Shown in pieces: positions 13,965 to 26,790 of a stretch of DNA of 64,000 bases. Under the pieces are notes generated by a model. That model had not been told where the DNA came from and did no database searches. It saw only the letters and a program-made list of their open reading frames with translations. The number at the start of each line of letters is the position of its first letter. The first letter of the stretch is position 1. This DNA is from Chlorocebus sabaeus (lineage: Eukaryota; Chordata; Mammalia; Primates; Cercopithecidae): NCBI RefSeq assembly GCF_047675955.1, contig NC_132910.1, positions 110,591,143 to 110,655,142 of the forward strand, given 5' to 3'. The translations under genes were made by a program, and so were the position numbers.

Positions 13965-14340
13965 CCTTAGAGCGGTGGTCCCCAACCTTTTTGGCACCAG
14001 GGAGGGGTTCAGTGGAAGGCAATTTTTCCATGGCCTGCGGGGGGTTGCAGGGAGTGGCATGGGATGAAACTGTTCCACCTCAGATCATCAGGCATTGTTA
14101 GAGTCTCATAAGGAGCGTGCAACCTTCTACCCTCGCGCCGGTGCAGTTCACAATAGGGTTTGTGCTCCTACGAGAATCTAATGCCGCAGTTCCTCTGACA
14201 GGAGGCAGAGCTCAGGCAATAATGTTCACTTGCCCTCCACTCACCTTCTGCTGTGCAGCCAGTCTCCTAACAGGCCACGGACCAGTACAGCCCGCATTGA
14301 CCCTGGGGGTTGGGGACGCCTGCCTTAGAGTATATCCTCT
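13965..14340 (-). mobile_element. MER1B-like hAT-Charlie DNA transposon with 8-bp TSD
   Basis: The element (13,973-14,332) has hAT-type terminal inverted repeats: ggtccccaacc near the left end and ggttggggac near the right end. Inside are tctcataaggagcgtgcaac and tcctacgagaatctaatgcc, hallmarks of the MER1 group. It is flanked by an exact 8-bp duplication ccttagag at 13,965-13,972 and 14,333-14,340, the size hAT transposases generate. About 360 bp and non-autonomous, without transposase coding capacity. Mobilised in the past by a Charlie-family transposase in trans. Confidence 0.93.
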
Positions 14341-15420
14341 TTCTGTGCTACCGACTTACTAATTTATTCAGTATTGTGTATTAAATAGTTAATAGTTGTA
14401 CCATTAACTTTATTCCACTTAGCAGGAAGAGGACTGGTGAGTTGAAAGAAAGGAAAAAAAAATAGTTTCATAAATAGTTCACTTTTTTGTTTTTTAAAAA
14501 CATGTTTAGATCATCATGGGAGCAAAGTGTTAACTATTCATTCTAATAATAAGACCTTCCAATAAACACTGAATGTGTCACTTTTATAGGCTTCAGAGAG
14601 TAACAATGGGTTTATATAAACAGCTGAAATTTTTCCTCTTTGGTAGGCAAGATCTTCTATTATCCTGTATAAATAACTGTTTTAGCTATGAAAATAAAAT
14701 GAATTTAGAGTTTGAAAGGAAAATTTTCAGAGGCAACAATAATCACAGTAAGATTCTGGATAAATGCAAAATATAATCTTAACATTAACAGTGTTAGAAT
14801 AATGCAGCCAATGTAATTTCATGTTTTTAATGGGCTATAAGGAAATAATAATATATCTTCACATTGGCTCCAAAATTTTAACCTGATGTAATTTGCACTT
14901 TCATTTTTAATATAATGTTGTAAATGGTAACTTCCATTATGACTGCCTCCCTTTGTTCTAATGAAATTTGTGGCCCAGCAGTGGTACCTTAAAAATTAAA
15001 TTTTTTAGTCTTATTATTTGCATCAATTTATCAAATTTTGCAATTTAGTTGTTAGGGTTTTAAAAACTAGCATTTGAGGAAGCTGTAACAATTTAGTGTA
15101 GACATTGTTTTGTGCAGATGAAGGTACTGTGTTCCTGGAAGTGTATATACCTGAGGTTCCATATGTCATTCCTAGAGTAGAACATAGATCTTCAACTTTT
15201 AAGCACTATTGTGTAGGAAGGCTCTGCTAACATTCAGTTAAAACAATTTTCATGGTGAATAAAAATCAAAGTATAATAATGAAAAGGATGCAGAATCTGA
15301 TTTTATCGGTCCTGGATTTGAGAGCCGCCTGTGTGCCTTCCTTGCAATCTCCAAGGCCTGAGTAAGTGACTCGTTGTATCTTATGCAGCATCACTTGTGA
15401 AGTAGTAGCAGTAACTCCCA
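14341..15420. other. Unassigned, apparently unique sequence
   Basis: AT-rich; no gene or named repeat seen. Confidence 0.5.
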
Positions 15421-15424
15421 TCTC

Positions 15425-15545
15425 ACTGTAATATTTTGAGGTCAAGGAGGGCATACATTCTGTTCACCATTGTAGTGCCAGAGCTTAGCACCGTGCCTAG
15501 CACAGAGGACATCCACCAAAACTATTAGTTGGGTGAATAAAGAAT
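15425..15545 (+). repeat. L2 3'-end
   Basis: Reads attttgaggtcaaggagggc, cattctgttcaccattgtag, gcttagcaccgtgcctagca, then gggtgaataaagaatgaa; a close match to the L2 terminus. Confidence 0.8.
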
Positions 15546-16391
15546 GAAAAAGTGTGTGAATTAAGAAAAGAGTTTGGAGGTAGAGTGTTCATGATCCACT
15601 TTATGTAGTTGTTTAAGCTGGAAAGGGTGTTGATTTGAATCATTAATTATATAATACATCTCATATTAATACTGGGTATTATTTATGGTATTTACTCCGC
15701 TGTAACTGACTTATTAAAGCTATGGACTTGCCCAGTTGGAGTAAGAAGTCTCTTCAGCCTTTCTCACCATCCCTCGTTAGCTCACTCTCTCAGGCAGGTT
15801 ATACTTTCACACTTCTGGATTCATCCCTAGGCTGTCACTCTCTAGTTTCCCATGGCTTTGTATTGGTAGTTAAGAAAGTCTGACCAACTCTAGTATCACA
15901 GCTTCACTCTTCACCAAATTTAAAGCTCCTCCATCACCTAGACCAGGTTTACTTCAGATGGGGCACCCGTAATGAGAAAGGATGCTGGGGTTGATGCTTC
16001 TGTTTTTCTCTCCACTTATTTAGCACTCTGCTACTTTCACCTTCACTGATCCCCAAGGTCGGCAACTTAGGGGAGGAAAGAGAGTTAAGAAGACAGAAAG
16101 ATTTTCATTCAACTTTTACAATTATAATCTGGAATTGGTGTTCCCTGGGTATGGCAGATGGTGAGCTTACGTTTTCTCTTGTGGGATCCTTATATGGGTT
16201 ACTAGAAAATTCTGCACTGCTGGAGTCCCCAAAGTCAATTTTCCTGATGCTCATAACTAACTCCCTGCTCCCCTCCCAGTCCTGCTGCTATGGTCCCATT
16301 ATCCATCTAGAACAACCCTCTTGGGTGGAATCTCTGTTAAGACAAACCCCAAACAGCTCACTTCCGTGGAGTTTGCCTCTGGCCCATGAGT
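15546..16391. other. Unassigned sequence
   Basis: No gene seen. About 15,720-16,390 is less AT-rich than average and may be part of an older repeat that I cannot name, interrupted by the LTR that follows. Confidence 0.4.
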
Positions 16392-16797
16392 GTGTTAGTT
16401 AGGGCTGCCATAACAGAATACCACAGAATAGAAATTTAACAACAGAAATTTATATCTTCACAGTTTTGGAGGCCAGAAGTGTGAGACTGAGGTGTCAGTA
16501 GGTTTTTCTTTTACTTTTTGTTGTTGTTGTTGTTGTTGTTGTTGTTTTTTCTGAGGCCTCTGTCCTTGTCTTGTAAGTGGCAGTCTTCTCTCAGTGTCTT
16601 CACATGATTTTCCCTGTGGGTGTGTCTGTGTTTAAATTTCCTCTTATAAGGACATCAGTCATATTGGGTTAGGATCTACCCTAATGACCTAATTTTATCT
16701 CTTTTAAGGTCCTATCTCCAAGTAGAGTAACATTCTCAGGTACTGGGGGTTAGGACTTCAACATATAAACTTTGAGGGGATACAATTCAGAACATAA
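16392..16797 (-). mobile_element. Solo MaLR LTR (MLT1/MST type)
   Basis: Plus strand reads ttagttagggctgccataac, aacaacagaaatttatatct, tctgaggcctctgtccttg, cttataaggacatcag, aaggtcctatctccaag and ends aattcagaacataact: the reverse complement of a full MaLR LTR of about 400 bp. A (GTT)n tract has grown inside it. Confidence 0.85.
16517..16547. repeat. (TTG)n microsatellite
   Basis: About ten uninterrupted ttg units inside the MaLR LTR; likely length-variable. Confidence 0.95.
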
Positions 16798-17189
16798 CTA
16801 GAAATACAGATATTCAGGACCGGCCAACCAAATTCTGCAAGTTCAGGCAATCACCAACAAAGCCTTTTCTCTTGTAGTTTGGCCACCAGTCAGCTCCGTC
16901 CAGTTGGACTCATGTGCAAGTCAGACACCAGTTCCTATGTCCTTCAAATTCCAGAGGACACACGCCAAGTTTTCCCAGTGGTTTTCTTGTTTCGAAGAGT
17001 GTGTAGAGGAATCTTCAACTCAGTCATTGAAAATTCTCTCTTCAAAGAAACCCCTTTATAGGCATCTTCCTTCTCTTCTTTTACATGTCTGATGGGAAGG
17101 GTAGTGATTGATTAATGATGGCAGGGTCACAGGGACGTGGGTGGTCCAGTGCTTTGACTCCTATCAAATTGTTCCTGGTTTGGGAAGCT
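16798..17189. other. Unassigned sequence
   Basis: Two short overlapping ORFs (16,879-17,061 and 16,904-17,092) have no recognisable similarity and are treated as chance. No repeat named. Confidence 0.4.
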
Positions 17190-18010
17190 TCTCTGGAAGC
17201 TCTTCTGCTATTATAAACAATACTTTAATGAGTGTACATGAACTGAGATCACTGTATACATTCACACTATTTACTTATTTACTAGATACATTTGTAGAAG
17301 TCATTATTTATGGTGTCTTTTGATAAGTGAAATAATTTATTTTTAATGTTAAAATTTTTGATCTTTTTATTTATAGTTTGGGTTTTGATGTTTTATTTTA
17401 GAGAATTTTCTCTGATTGGAAATCCTAAACATATTTATGTATATTTCTACATAGGAGGATTATGATTTCTGCTTTTAGGATTTTAAAGGACCTAGAATGT
17501 ATTTTTAAGTTTATGGCAAGGGGTATGAATCTCATTTTTTCCTATGATCACATAACCATTGTCCCAAAAGCACTGTTTGAGGAGTCTATCCTTCCTCTAT
17601 TGACTTTTAAGGCCACCTGTATCATATATCAAGTGTCCCTATATGTACAAGACTGTTCCTGTGTTCTGTATTCTGTTATGTTGATTTTTTTGTTGATTCC
17701 CATATCACTACCACATTGTCATAATTACTACAGTTTTGTAAGTAGTCTTAACATTTGCTGGGGCAAGTTTCCTAAAACTTCAAAATGAAATTGTCTTAGC
17801 TATTCTTCACCCTTGTGTATTTGACAATGAGTCTTAGAATACATTTCTCAGGTTCCATGAAAAATTTATAAGGACATTTTGTTTGAAAATAAATGAAATT
17901 TATAGATCTGTTAAAGATAATTGGCATTTTAATGAAGTTCCACCTGCATTAATATATTTATCCATTTAAGTAATTCCTGTTTTGTGAGCTTCAATAATAT
18001 AAAAATTTTT
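17190..18010 (-). mobile_element. Old L1 fragment (L1M), ORF2 region
   Basis: Antisense L1 ORF2 order is visible: tttgatgttttattttagag, a decayed 'ttgattcccatatcactaccacattgtcataattactacag' stretch (about 17,693-17,735), and gttccatgaaaaatttataa. Highly diverged, no open frame. Confidence 0.7.
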
Positions 18011-18574
18011 GTCTAAGCAATTAAAGTTTTCATGTTAGATTTTTTCTTAAATGCCTTATAAGTTGCAATCTCCCCCAATCATAACATTCATGTGAGAAAA
18101 TGCCAGCAGTGGAACACCAATTTCCTAGTCCCATACCATCCCGCTTCCTAAAACTCAGTGCTGTTCACATTTTAAGCTTTTAGGAGGGCATAGTTAAGTT
18201 GAAAGTGCTGAGAAGTAGGCAGAGATGAGAGAGAGGGCATTTAATTAATATAAAATTGGAGTCGTCAATGACATTGGAAAAAATAACATGCTTTCCTTTG
18301 GACTATGTGTACACAGGCTCCCAAAGACCAAATGGAAAAACCTCATTAAGTTCTTTTCCACTTGGTGACTCTGCTGTGTGATTTAACTTAGCAGTGACAT
18401 CTACTCAAAAAATTAAAAACAAAAAATGGATGGCAGTTCATAGACTGCTAATATCATTCTTTATTAAGCGAGTCTAATGTTGAGAGGTGTTTCAACATGT
18501 AATTTGACATAGAGATCACCTCAGAAAGGTAGAATAAGTTTTTTTGTTTTCTGTTAAGTGGCTCCTTCAGTAAA
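18011..18574. other. Unassigned sequence
   Basis: No gene or named repeat seen. Confidence 0.45.
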
Positions 18575-19390
18575 CATTGATTTGGTGTTATGATCCAGGC
18601 ACCGTACCAGGTGCTGAGGAAGTCACGATGATTATGACACAGTCTTCAACCTCAAAGAACTTACAAGGAGATAAGACACCCAAGTGTGCAGTGAAGAGTT
18701 CCAGGGGATAAAGTAGCATATGTGCAGGGCACAGTGGGCATTCCCAGGAATGGACAATCATTTCTACCTTGGATTACAAGAACAGCTAAATTTCCCAGGT
18801 AGTTGGCTGTGGCTGGGATGCAATAGAGAGGGAGTAATTACATAGGTAAAAGATGTGACATAAACTTGGAGGCATGAAGCGTTCTGGTATGTTCAAGAAA
18901 CTGGTAGTCATTTTAAGTATGGAATATGATTGAGAGGGCTTTGAGGATAAGACAAAAGACCAGTAGAGACCAGAACACAGATGTTTTGTAGTCTATTCCA
19001 GGGATGTAGACAGGGTGGGCAGTACAGTAAAACTGAAAGAGGGAATGGAATTAAAAAACTTGACTCTAACTAAAATTAGGACGACAGCATCAGGAAGTGC
19101 AGAAAATGGAGACATGGAGACCAGACAATTGCATTAGTGTGAGTGAGAGATGATGTGGGACTAAAATAAAGCAATCACAGTGGAAATAGAGAAAGATGGA
19201 TGAATGAAGATTTATTAAGGTGGTGGAATCAGTAGGACTTGGAAACAGGGTGTGTGTGGGGAATAGGGATGTGGGGGCTCAGGAACAGCTATGATTCTGA
19301 GAAGATTTCTGGATATCTGGCTTGGAAAATCAAGTGACTTAGTCATATGATAGTACTACTCATCCACCTGGGTAGATTTGCTTCTATGTG
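18575..19390 (-). repeat. L2 LINE 3' region
   Basis: Reverse complement of L2: starts with ccaggcaccgtaccaggtgc (terminus), then caacctcaaagaacttaca, gagggctttgaggataagac, gaccagtagagaccagaaca, and tttctggatatctggcttgg. Extends about 800 bp upstream of the L2 3' end. Confidence 0.75.
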
Positions 19391-20395
19391 ATTGATAGAA
19401 GTTTCATTATGTAGCAAGTGAACTGTAGGGCTTGAGATGTACATTATAATACATTATGAGAGACTAAATTTTAGAATTTCCACTTGACAAAAGATTTCAC
19501 AGAACACCTCTGAGTAACAATAAAGTACTACAATTAGTTTGCATCTGTTCCATGGCATAGATGTAAGGCATAGATCATTATCAATAGCTTGTTGCCATAT
19601 CTCAATCAGCTCTTTAAACATTTGCATTTACATTTATAATCTAGATATAGACTACTCATCTTGAGTTCTGAGGATGTTCAGGTCTGAATGAACAACTGAT
19701 CTGAGTCAAAATCACCTGAAGGAACATAAAAATGTAATAATGTTTATATTTTTTTTCCCTATCACATTAAGTTAATAGGCAGTAAGAAAAGACTTCTATG
19801 TTTACTTGTCAGTCTGAGAAAAATTAGCACTTTAGAGTTACAGGTCACCTGCATTCTTATGCAAAGTTTGAATGCACATTCATCAAAATAGAACAAGTAT
19901 TACATTATATATAAATAACCAAGGCGACTCAAATAGTAAGCTGTTAGGAAAAAAAATCTCAAAAATCAACCTTAAGAAACTTGACAGTCATTTCAATAAG
20001 TCATTAGGTATTCAGAAAGGTTGATTACATGTTGATTAAAATTAGAAAAATAACTCAGAAAATTAGAATTGAAAGTGCATCCTTTTATTAAAAACATCGA
20101 TTTAATTCTTTTCTTCTTCTTGCTTCCAAATATACATGAATATTATTACTACTAACTAAAGAAGGGGTTACTATAAATTAGTAGATGACTCATGTATTGC
20201 TATGTAACTACTAATTACTTTAATTAGTTTGCTAGGAGTGAGGGGGGAAATGTATTTTGGATTTTCTATTTCATATACACTTTTATCAATGAGATAGTCA
20301 GATTATTTAATTCTCTTTGTTTTGAGTTTTTCTTTTCGTGTAGTTTAATTAATGAGAAGATTTTAGTGTTTCATTATCTTTCAAAAGAGTTGTGC
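19391..20395. other. Unassigned AT-rich sequence
   Basis: No gene or named repeat seen. Confidence 0.5.
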
Positions 20396-23210
20396 TATAG
20401 AAATACAAACAATCCTCAGAGAATATTATAAACCCCTCTGTGCAAATGAACTAGAAAACCTAGAAAAAATGGATAAATTCCTGGACATATACACCCTTCC
20501 AAGACTGTACCAGGAAGAAATTGAATCCCTGAACAGACCAGTAATGAGTTCTGAAATTAAGGCAGTAATAAATAGCCTACCAACTAAAAAGGCCCAGGAC
20601 CAGATGCATTCACAGTTGAATTCTACAAGAGCTGGTACCATTCCTACTGAAACTATTCCAAAAATCTGAAAATGAGGGAACTCCTCATTTTAGGAGGCCA
20701 GCATCATCCTGATACCAAACCTGGCACAGATACAATAAAAAAAATAAAACTTTAGGCCAATATTCTTGATGAACCTCAATGCAAAAATCTTCAACAGAAT
20801 ATTGGCAAACTGAATCCAGCAGCACATCAAAAAGCTTATTCATGACAATCAAGTAGGCTTTATCCTAGGGATGCAAGGTTGGTTCAAAATATGCAAATCA
20901 ATAAATGTGATTCGTCACATAAACAGAACTAAAGACAAAAACCACATGATTATCTCAATAAATGCCAAAAAGGCTTTTGATAAATTGCAATATCCCTTCA
21001 TGTTGAAAACTCTCAATAAACTAGGTATTGAAGGAACATATCTCAAAATAATAACCATCTATGACAAACCCACAGCCAATATCATACTGAATGGGCAAAA
21101 GCTGGAAACATTCCCATCGAAAACCAGCACAAGACAAAAGTACCCTCTCTCAACACTTGCATTAAACATAGTATTGGAAGTTCTGACCAGGGAAATCAAG
21201 GCAAGAAAAGATATAAAGGCATTCAAATAGGAAGACAGGAAGTCAAACTATCCCCATTTGCAGATGACATGATCCTATATATAGATCCTATATCTAGAAA
21301 ACCCCATCATCTCAGCCCAAAAGCTTAAGCTGATAAACAACTTCAGCAAAGTTTCAGGATACAAAATAAATGTGCAAAGAATGCTAGTATTCCTATATAC
21401 CAAAAACAGTCAAGCCGAGAGCCAAATCATGAATGAACTCCCATTCGCAATTGCCACAAAAAAGAATAAAATACCTAGGAATACAGCTAGCCAGGGAGGT
21501 GAATTATCTCTACAGGGAGAACTATAAACCACTACTCAAAGAAATCATAGATGACACAAACAAATGGAAAAGCATTCTGTGCTCATGGATAGGAATAATC
21601 AATATATTGAAAGTGACCACACTGCCCAAAGCAATTTATAGATTTAATGCTATTCCCATTAAACTACTACTGACATTCTTCACAGAACAAGAACAAGCTG
21701 TTTTAAAATTCATATGAAACCAAAAAAAGAGCCCAAATAGCCATGGAAATCCTAAGCAAAAAGAACAAAGCTGGAGGCATCACACTATCTGACTTCAGAC
21801 TATACTGCAAAGCTATGGTAACCAAAACAGCGTAGTCCTGGTACAAGATCAAGCACATAGACCAATGGAACAGAATAGATAACCCAGGAATAAGACTGAA
21901 AACCTATAACCATCTGATCTTCAACAAACCCAACAAAAACAAACAACAGGGAAAGGATTCCCTATTCAATAAATGGTGATGGGTTAACTGACTAGACATA
22001 TGCAGAAGACTGAAACTGGACCCCTTCCTTATACCATATATGAAAATTAAATAAAGATGGATTAAATAATTAAATGTAAAATCCCAAACTATAAAAACTT
22101 GGGAAGACAACCTAGGCAATACCATTCAGGACATAGGCATGGGCAATGATTTTATGATGAAAACACCAAAAGCAATTGCAAAAAAAGGCAATATTGACAA
22201 ATAGGTTCTAATTTAACTAAAGAGCTTCTACACAGCAAAAGAAACTATCATTAGAGTGAACAGACAACCTAGAGAATGGGAGAAATTTTTATAATCTGTC
22301 TATCTGACAAAGGTCTAATATCCAGAATCTACAAGAAACTTATATTTACAAGAAAAAAAAAAAAAACCAACTCCATTAAAAAGTGGGCAAAGGACATGAA
22401 CAGACACTTTTCAAAAGAAGACATACATGTAGCCAACAATCATATGAAAAACTCAGCATCACTGATCATTACAGAAATACAAATGTAAACCAAAATGAGA
22501 TACCATCTCACATCCATCAGAATAGTGATTATTAAAAAGTCAAAAAACAACAGATGGTGGGAAGGTTGTGAGAAAAAAGGAACGCTTATACACTGTTGAT
22601 GTGAGTGTAAGTTAGTTCAGCCACTGTGAAAGACAATGTGGTGATTCCTCCTTAAAGATCTAAAGACAGAAATACCATTTGACCCAGCAATTTCATTACT
22701 GGGTATGTACCTAAAGGAATATACATCATTCTATTATAAAGATATGTGCATGTGTATGTTCATTGCAGCACTATTCACAATAGCAAAGACATGGAATCAA
22801 CCTAAATGTTCATCAGTGATAGACTGGATAAAATAATGTGGTACATATAGAACACAGAATATCAAGCAGCCATAAAAAATGAGATCATGTCCTTTGCAGG
22901 GGCATGGATGGAGGTCATCATCCTTAGCAAACTAACAAAGGAACAGAAAACCAAATACTGCATGTTCTCACTTAAAAGTAGGAGCTGAATGTTGAGAACA
23001 CATGAACACATAGAGGGGAGCAACACACACTGGGGCCTTTTGGACGGTAGAGGGTAAGAGGAGGGAGAGGATCAGGAAAAACAACTAATGGATATTAGCT
23101 TAATATCTGGGTGACGAAATAATCTGTACAACAAACTTCCATGACACAAGTTTACCTATATAACAAACCTGCAATTGGACTCCTAAACTTAAAATAAAAG
23201 TTAAAAAAGA
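20396..23210 (+). mobile_element. 5'-truncated L1 (older L1PA / L1PB)
   Basis: Begins inside ORF2 just before the RT domain and runs through RT, C-terminal domain, 3'UTR and a short A-rich tail. Open pieces include 20,469-20,669, 20,871-21,230 and 21,433-21,717; frameshifts and stops separate them. The catalytic FADD codons survive at 21,257-21,268, while the Cys/His knuckle has an in-frame stop around 22,600. The 3'UTR (aacacacactggggcctttt..., ending in aacttaaaataaaag) fits older L1PA or L1PB. Substitution load is clearly higher than in the L1 at 1,785-7,969. No target duplication found. Confidence 0.93.
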
Positions 23211-23765
23211 TTAAATTTGAGAAGTTTTGAAGAGATTATTTTTTCCTTATAATAGGCCTAAACTGTAAGACTTCCATATATTATTAGTAGATGATCATTT
23301 GTGTAGTAAAAGTGTTAATTTTGGTTAGTTAATTTTTAAAAATTCAATTTGTATAGCTTTTGAGGAAGATGGATCAATGGCATTTCTTATTTTTATGAAT
23401 TGAAGAATAATTGTGACAGTGTTACTTAACTGTTCGACTCACTATTTTTGTTGCTGTTGTTCAGTTTTACATTAGTCATGCAATTCCAAAGTAATTTGTA
23501 AGGGTAACAATTGAACATATTGAATCTTGAGAATTTACATAAAGTATAGATTAAAGGGTTTTTCCCAATATTCTTAGACTGTGGGGATTATAAATTATAT
23601 TTTCAGAATTGTATTTTACAGATGCCAAATTTATATGTTGGAGAGGAAATAAAGTCATTGGAAACAATTATTTTTATGTTTTACAAAATATACAATACTT
23701 TTTACAAAATTAGTGCTATAGACTTTCCCCCACATTTCAGTAATTATTAGAAAATTCACTGGAAA
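23211..23765. other. Unassigned AT-rich sequence
   Basis: No gene or named repeat seen. Confidence 0.5.
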
Positions 23766-24838
23766 TGTAGATGTGTGGCATTATTTCTGAGGCCTCTGTT
23801 CTGTTTCATTGGTCTATATATCTGTTTTGGTACTAGCACCATGCTGTTTTGGTTACTGTAGCCTTGTAGTATAGTTTGAGGTCAGGTAGAGTGATGCCTA
23901 CAGCTTTGTTCTTTTGACCTAGGATTCTCTTGGCTATATGGACTCTTTTTTGGTTCCATATGAAATTTAAAGTAGTTTTTTCCTAATTCTGTGAAGAAAG
24001 TCAATGGTAGCTTGATGTGGATAGCACTGAATCTATAAATTACTTTAGAAAGTATGGCCATTTTCATTATATAGATTTTTTCTATCCATGAGCATGGAAT
24101 ATTTTTCCATTTGTTTGTGTCCTCTCTTATTTTCTTGAACAGTGGTTTGTAGTTCTCCTTGAAGAGTTCCTTCACATCCCTTGTAAGTTATATCCCTAGT
24201 TGTTTTATTCTCTTTGTAGCAATTGTGAATGGAAGTTCACTCATGATTTGGCTCTCTGTTTGTCTATTATTGGTGTTTAGGAATGCTTGTGACTTTTGGA
24301 CATTGATTTTGTATCCTGAGACTTTGCTGAAGTGGCTTACTAGCTTAAGGAGATTTTGGGCTGAGACAATGGGGTTTTCTAAATATACAATCATGTCATC
24401 TGCAAACAGAGACAATTTAACTTTCTCTCTTCCTATTTGGATATCTTTTATTTTTTTCTCTTGCCTGATTGCCCTGGCCAGAACTTCCAATACTGAATTG
24501 AATAGTAGTGGTGAGAAAGGGCATCTTTGTCTTGTGCCACTTTTCAGAGGGAATTCTAGCTTTTGCCCATTCATTATGATATTGGCTGTTTGGTCTATCA
24601 TAAATAGCTCTTATTCTTTTGAGATACATTCCATCAATACCTAGTTTATTGAGAGTTTTTAGCATGAAGGGGTATTGAATTTTATCAAAGGCCTTTTCTG
24701 TATCTATTGGAATAATTATATGCGTTTTGTCATTGGTTCTGTTTATATGATAGATTACATTTATTGATTCGTGTATGTTGAACTAGCCTTGCATCCCAGG
24801 GATGAAGCCATCTTGATCATGGTGCATAAGCTTATTGA
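23766..24838 (-). mobile_element. Inverted 5' segment of a twin-primed L1PA
   Basis: Antisense L1 ORF2 (RT) sequence that joins head-on to the plus-strand L1 segment at 24,839. Its internal end (23,766) and the start of the plus segment are almost adjacent in the L1 consensus, separated by about 17 nt. That is the signature of 5' inversion by twin priming during one insertion. Antisense ORFs 24,601-24,188 and 24,175-23,882 read RT, including an intact FADD motif. Confidence 0.9.
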
Positions 24839-26135
24839 AATCCTTGACGAACCTGCCAAAACAAGCAATGGGGAAAGGATTACCTATCTAATAAATGGTG
24901 TTGGGAAAACTGGCTAGCCATATGCAGAAAACTGATACTGGAGCCCTTCCTTATACCTTATACAAAAATTAACTCAAGGTGGATTAAAGACTTAAATGTA
25001 AGACATAAAACCATAAAAACCCTAGAAGAAAACCTGGGCAATACCATTCAGGACATAGGTATGGGCAAAGACTTCATGACTAAAACACCAAAAGCAATGG
25101 CAACAAAAGCCAAAATTGACAAATGAGATAGAATTAAACTTAAGAGTTTCCACACAGTAAAAGAAACTATCATCAGAGTGAGCAGACAACCTAGAGAATG
25201 GGAGAAAATTTTTGCAATCTATTCATCTGACAAAGGGCTAATATCCAGAATCTACAAAGAAATTAAACAAATTTACAATAAAAAATCAACCCCATCAAAA
25301 AGTGGCTGAAAGATATGAACAGATACTTCTGAAAAGCAGACATTTATGTGGCCAACAAACATATGAAAAAAAGCTCATAGTCATTGGTCATTAGAGAAAT
25401 GCAAATCAAAACCACAGTGTGATACCATCTCATGCCAGTTAGAATGGCAATCATTAAAACGTCAGGAAACAACAGATGCTGGAGAGGATGTGGAGAAATA
25501 GGAACACTTTTACACTGTTGGTGGGAGTGTAAATTAGTTCAAGCATAGTAGAAGACAGGGTGCTAATTCCTCAAGGATCTAGATCCAGAAATACCATTTG
25601 ACTCAGCAATCCCATTACTGGATATATACCCAAAGGATTATAAATCATTCTACTATAAAGACACATGCACACGTATGTTTATTGCAGCACTGTTCACAAT
25701 AGCAGAGACTTGGAATCAATCCAAATGCCCATCAATGATAGAATGGATAAAGAAAATGTGGCACATATATGCCACGGAATACTACTCAGCCATAAAAAAG
25801 GATGAGTTCCTGTCCTTTGGAGGGACAAGGATGAAGCTGGAAACCATCATTCTCAGCAAACTAACATAGGAACAGAAGACCAAACACTGCATGTTCTCAC
25901 TTGAAAGTGGTAGTAGAACAATGAGAACACATGAACACAGGGAGAGGAACATCATATACTGAGGCCTTTTGGGAGGTAGGGGGCTAGGTGACAGATAACA
26001 TTCAGAGAAATACCTAGTGTAGATGATGGGTTCGTGGGTGCAGCGAACCACCATGGCACGTGTATACCTATGTAACAAACCTGCACATTCTGCACATGTA
26101 TCCCGGAACTTAAAATATAATAAAGAAAAGAAAGA
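24839..26135 (+). mobile_element. 3' segment of the same twin-primed L1PA
   Basis: Plus-strand L1 from the late ORF2 (tccttgacgaacctgccaaa) to the 3'UTR and an impure A tail (26,119-26,135). The 3'UTR (gaggccttttgggaggtagg..., ending gtatcccggaacttaaaata) fits mid-age L1PA, about L1PA5-L1PA8 by inference. Frames are broken; the piece 25,675-25,869 encodes the ORF2 C-terminal end. Confidence 0.93.
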
Positions 26136-26739
26136 CTAAGACTTTTGAAATAGCCAAGAAAATCCAGTGTTATTCTAAGACACGGGCTTTTAAAGATCTA
26201 CATATAGGGTGTGTTGATCTTCCATATTTTTAAAAAGCCCATAATGTGCTTTCACCAATGAGTTTAAAAATATTTTCTTCTTTGTAGCAAACTTCTAAAT
26301 TTTATTGCTTCTACTTTTTCAGTCTACTTCTCTACACTTTGCTGATTGCTTTGTATCAGAAAGAGATTCATATAAGATGATAATATGCTCCTGGAAATAT
26401 TTCAGCAGACCATCACATCTCATTCTTTGTGGTAGAATAATTTTTAAGCCTTCTTGCGGTGATGTTAACCAAATTGTTCCTAACTGTAAGTCCTAAATAT
26501 TTCTATGCTTCACATAAATCATCTGGTGATTATGAAGCTTGCATTTTAAAATTAGGATTTTATGCTATTTGTTGTTGTACAAATGTTTAGCAAATCATAC
26601 AAATGGTGATACACTGTTTCCTTTTGTGTTCCCAGTGTCTCTTGAAATGTTCTCCTCATTTTACATTTAAAATATCTGTTCCTGGATATTTTATATTAAA
26701 CTATGTGTATCTGTGTTTCTATATATGTCTCTATAGATG

Positions 26740-26790
26740 GATATATATAAAATAGGAATATATATATACACACACACACACATATTATAT
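26740..26790. repeat. (TA)n(CA)n microsatellite
   Basis: atatatata blocks followed by a pure cacacacacacaca run. Confidence 0.9.

Noticed and set aside
16392..17189. Possible unique gene fragment around the ORFs at 16,879-17,092
   Set aside because: Next to a MaLR LTR, short, overlapping frames and no recognisable protein.
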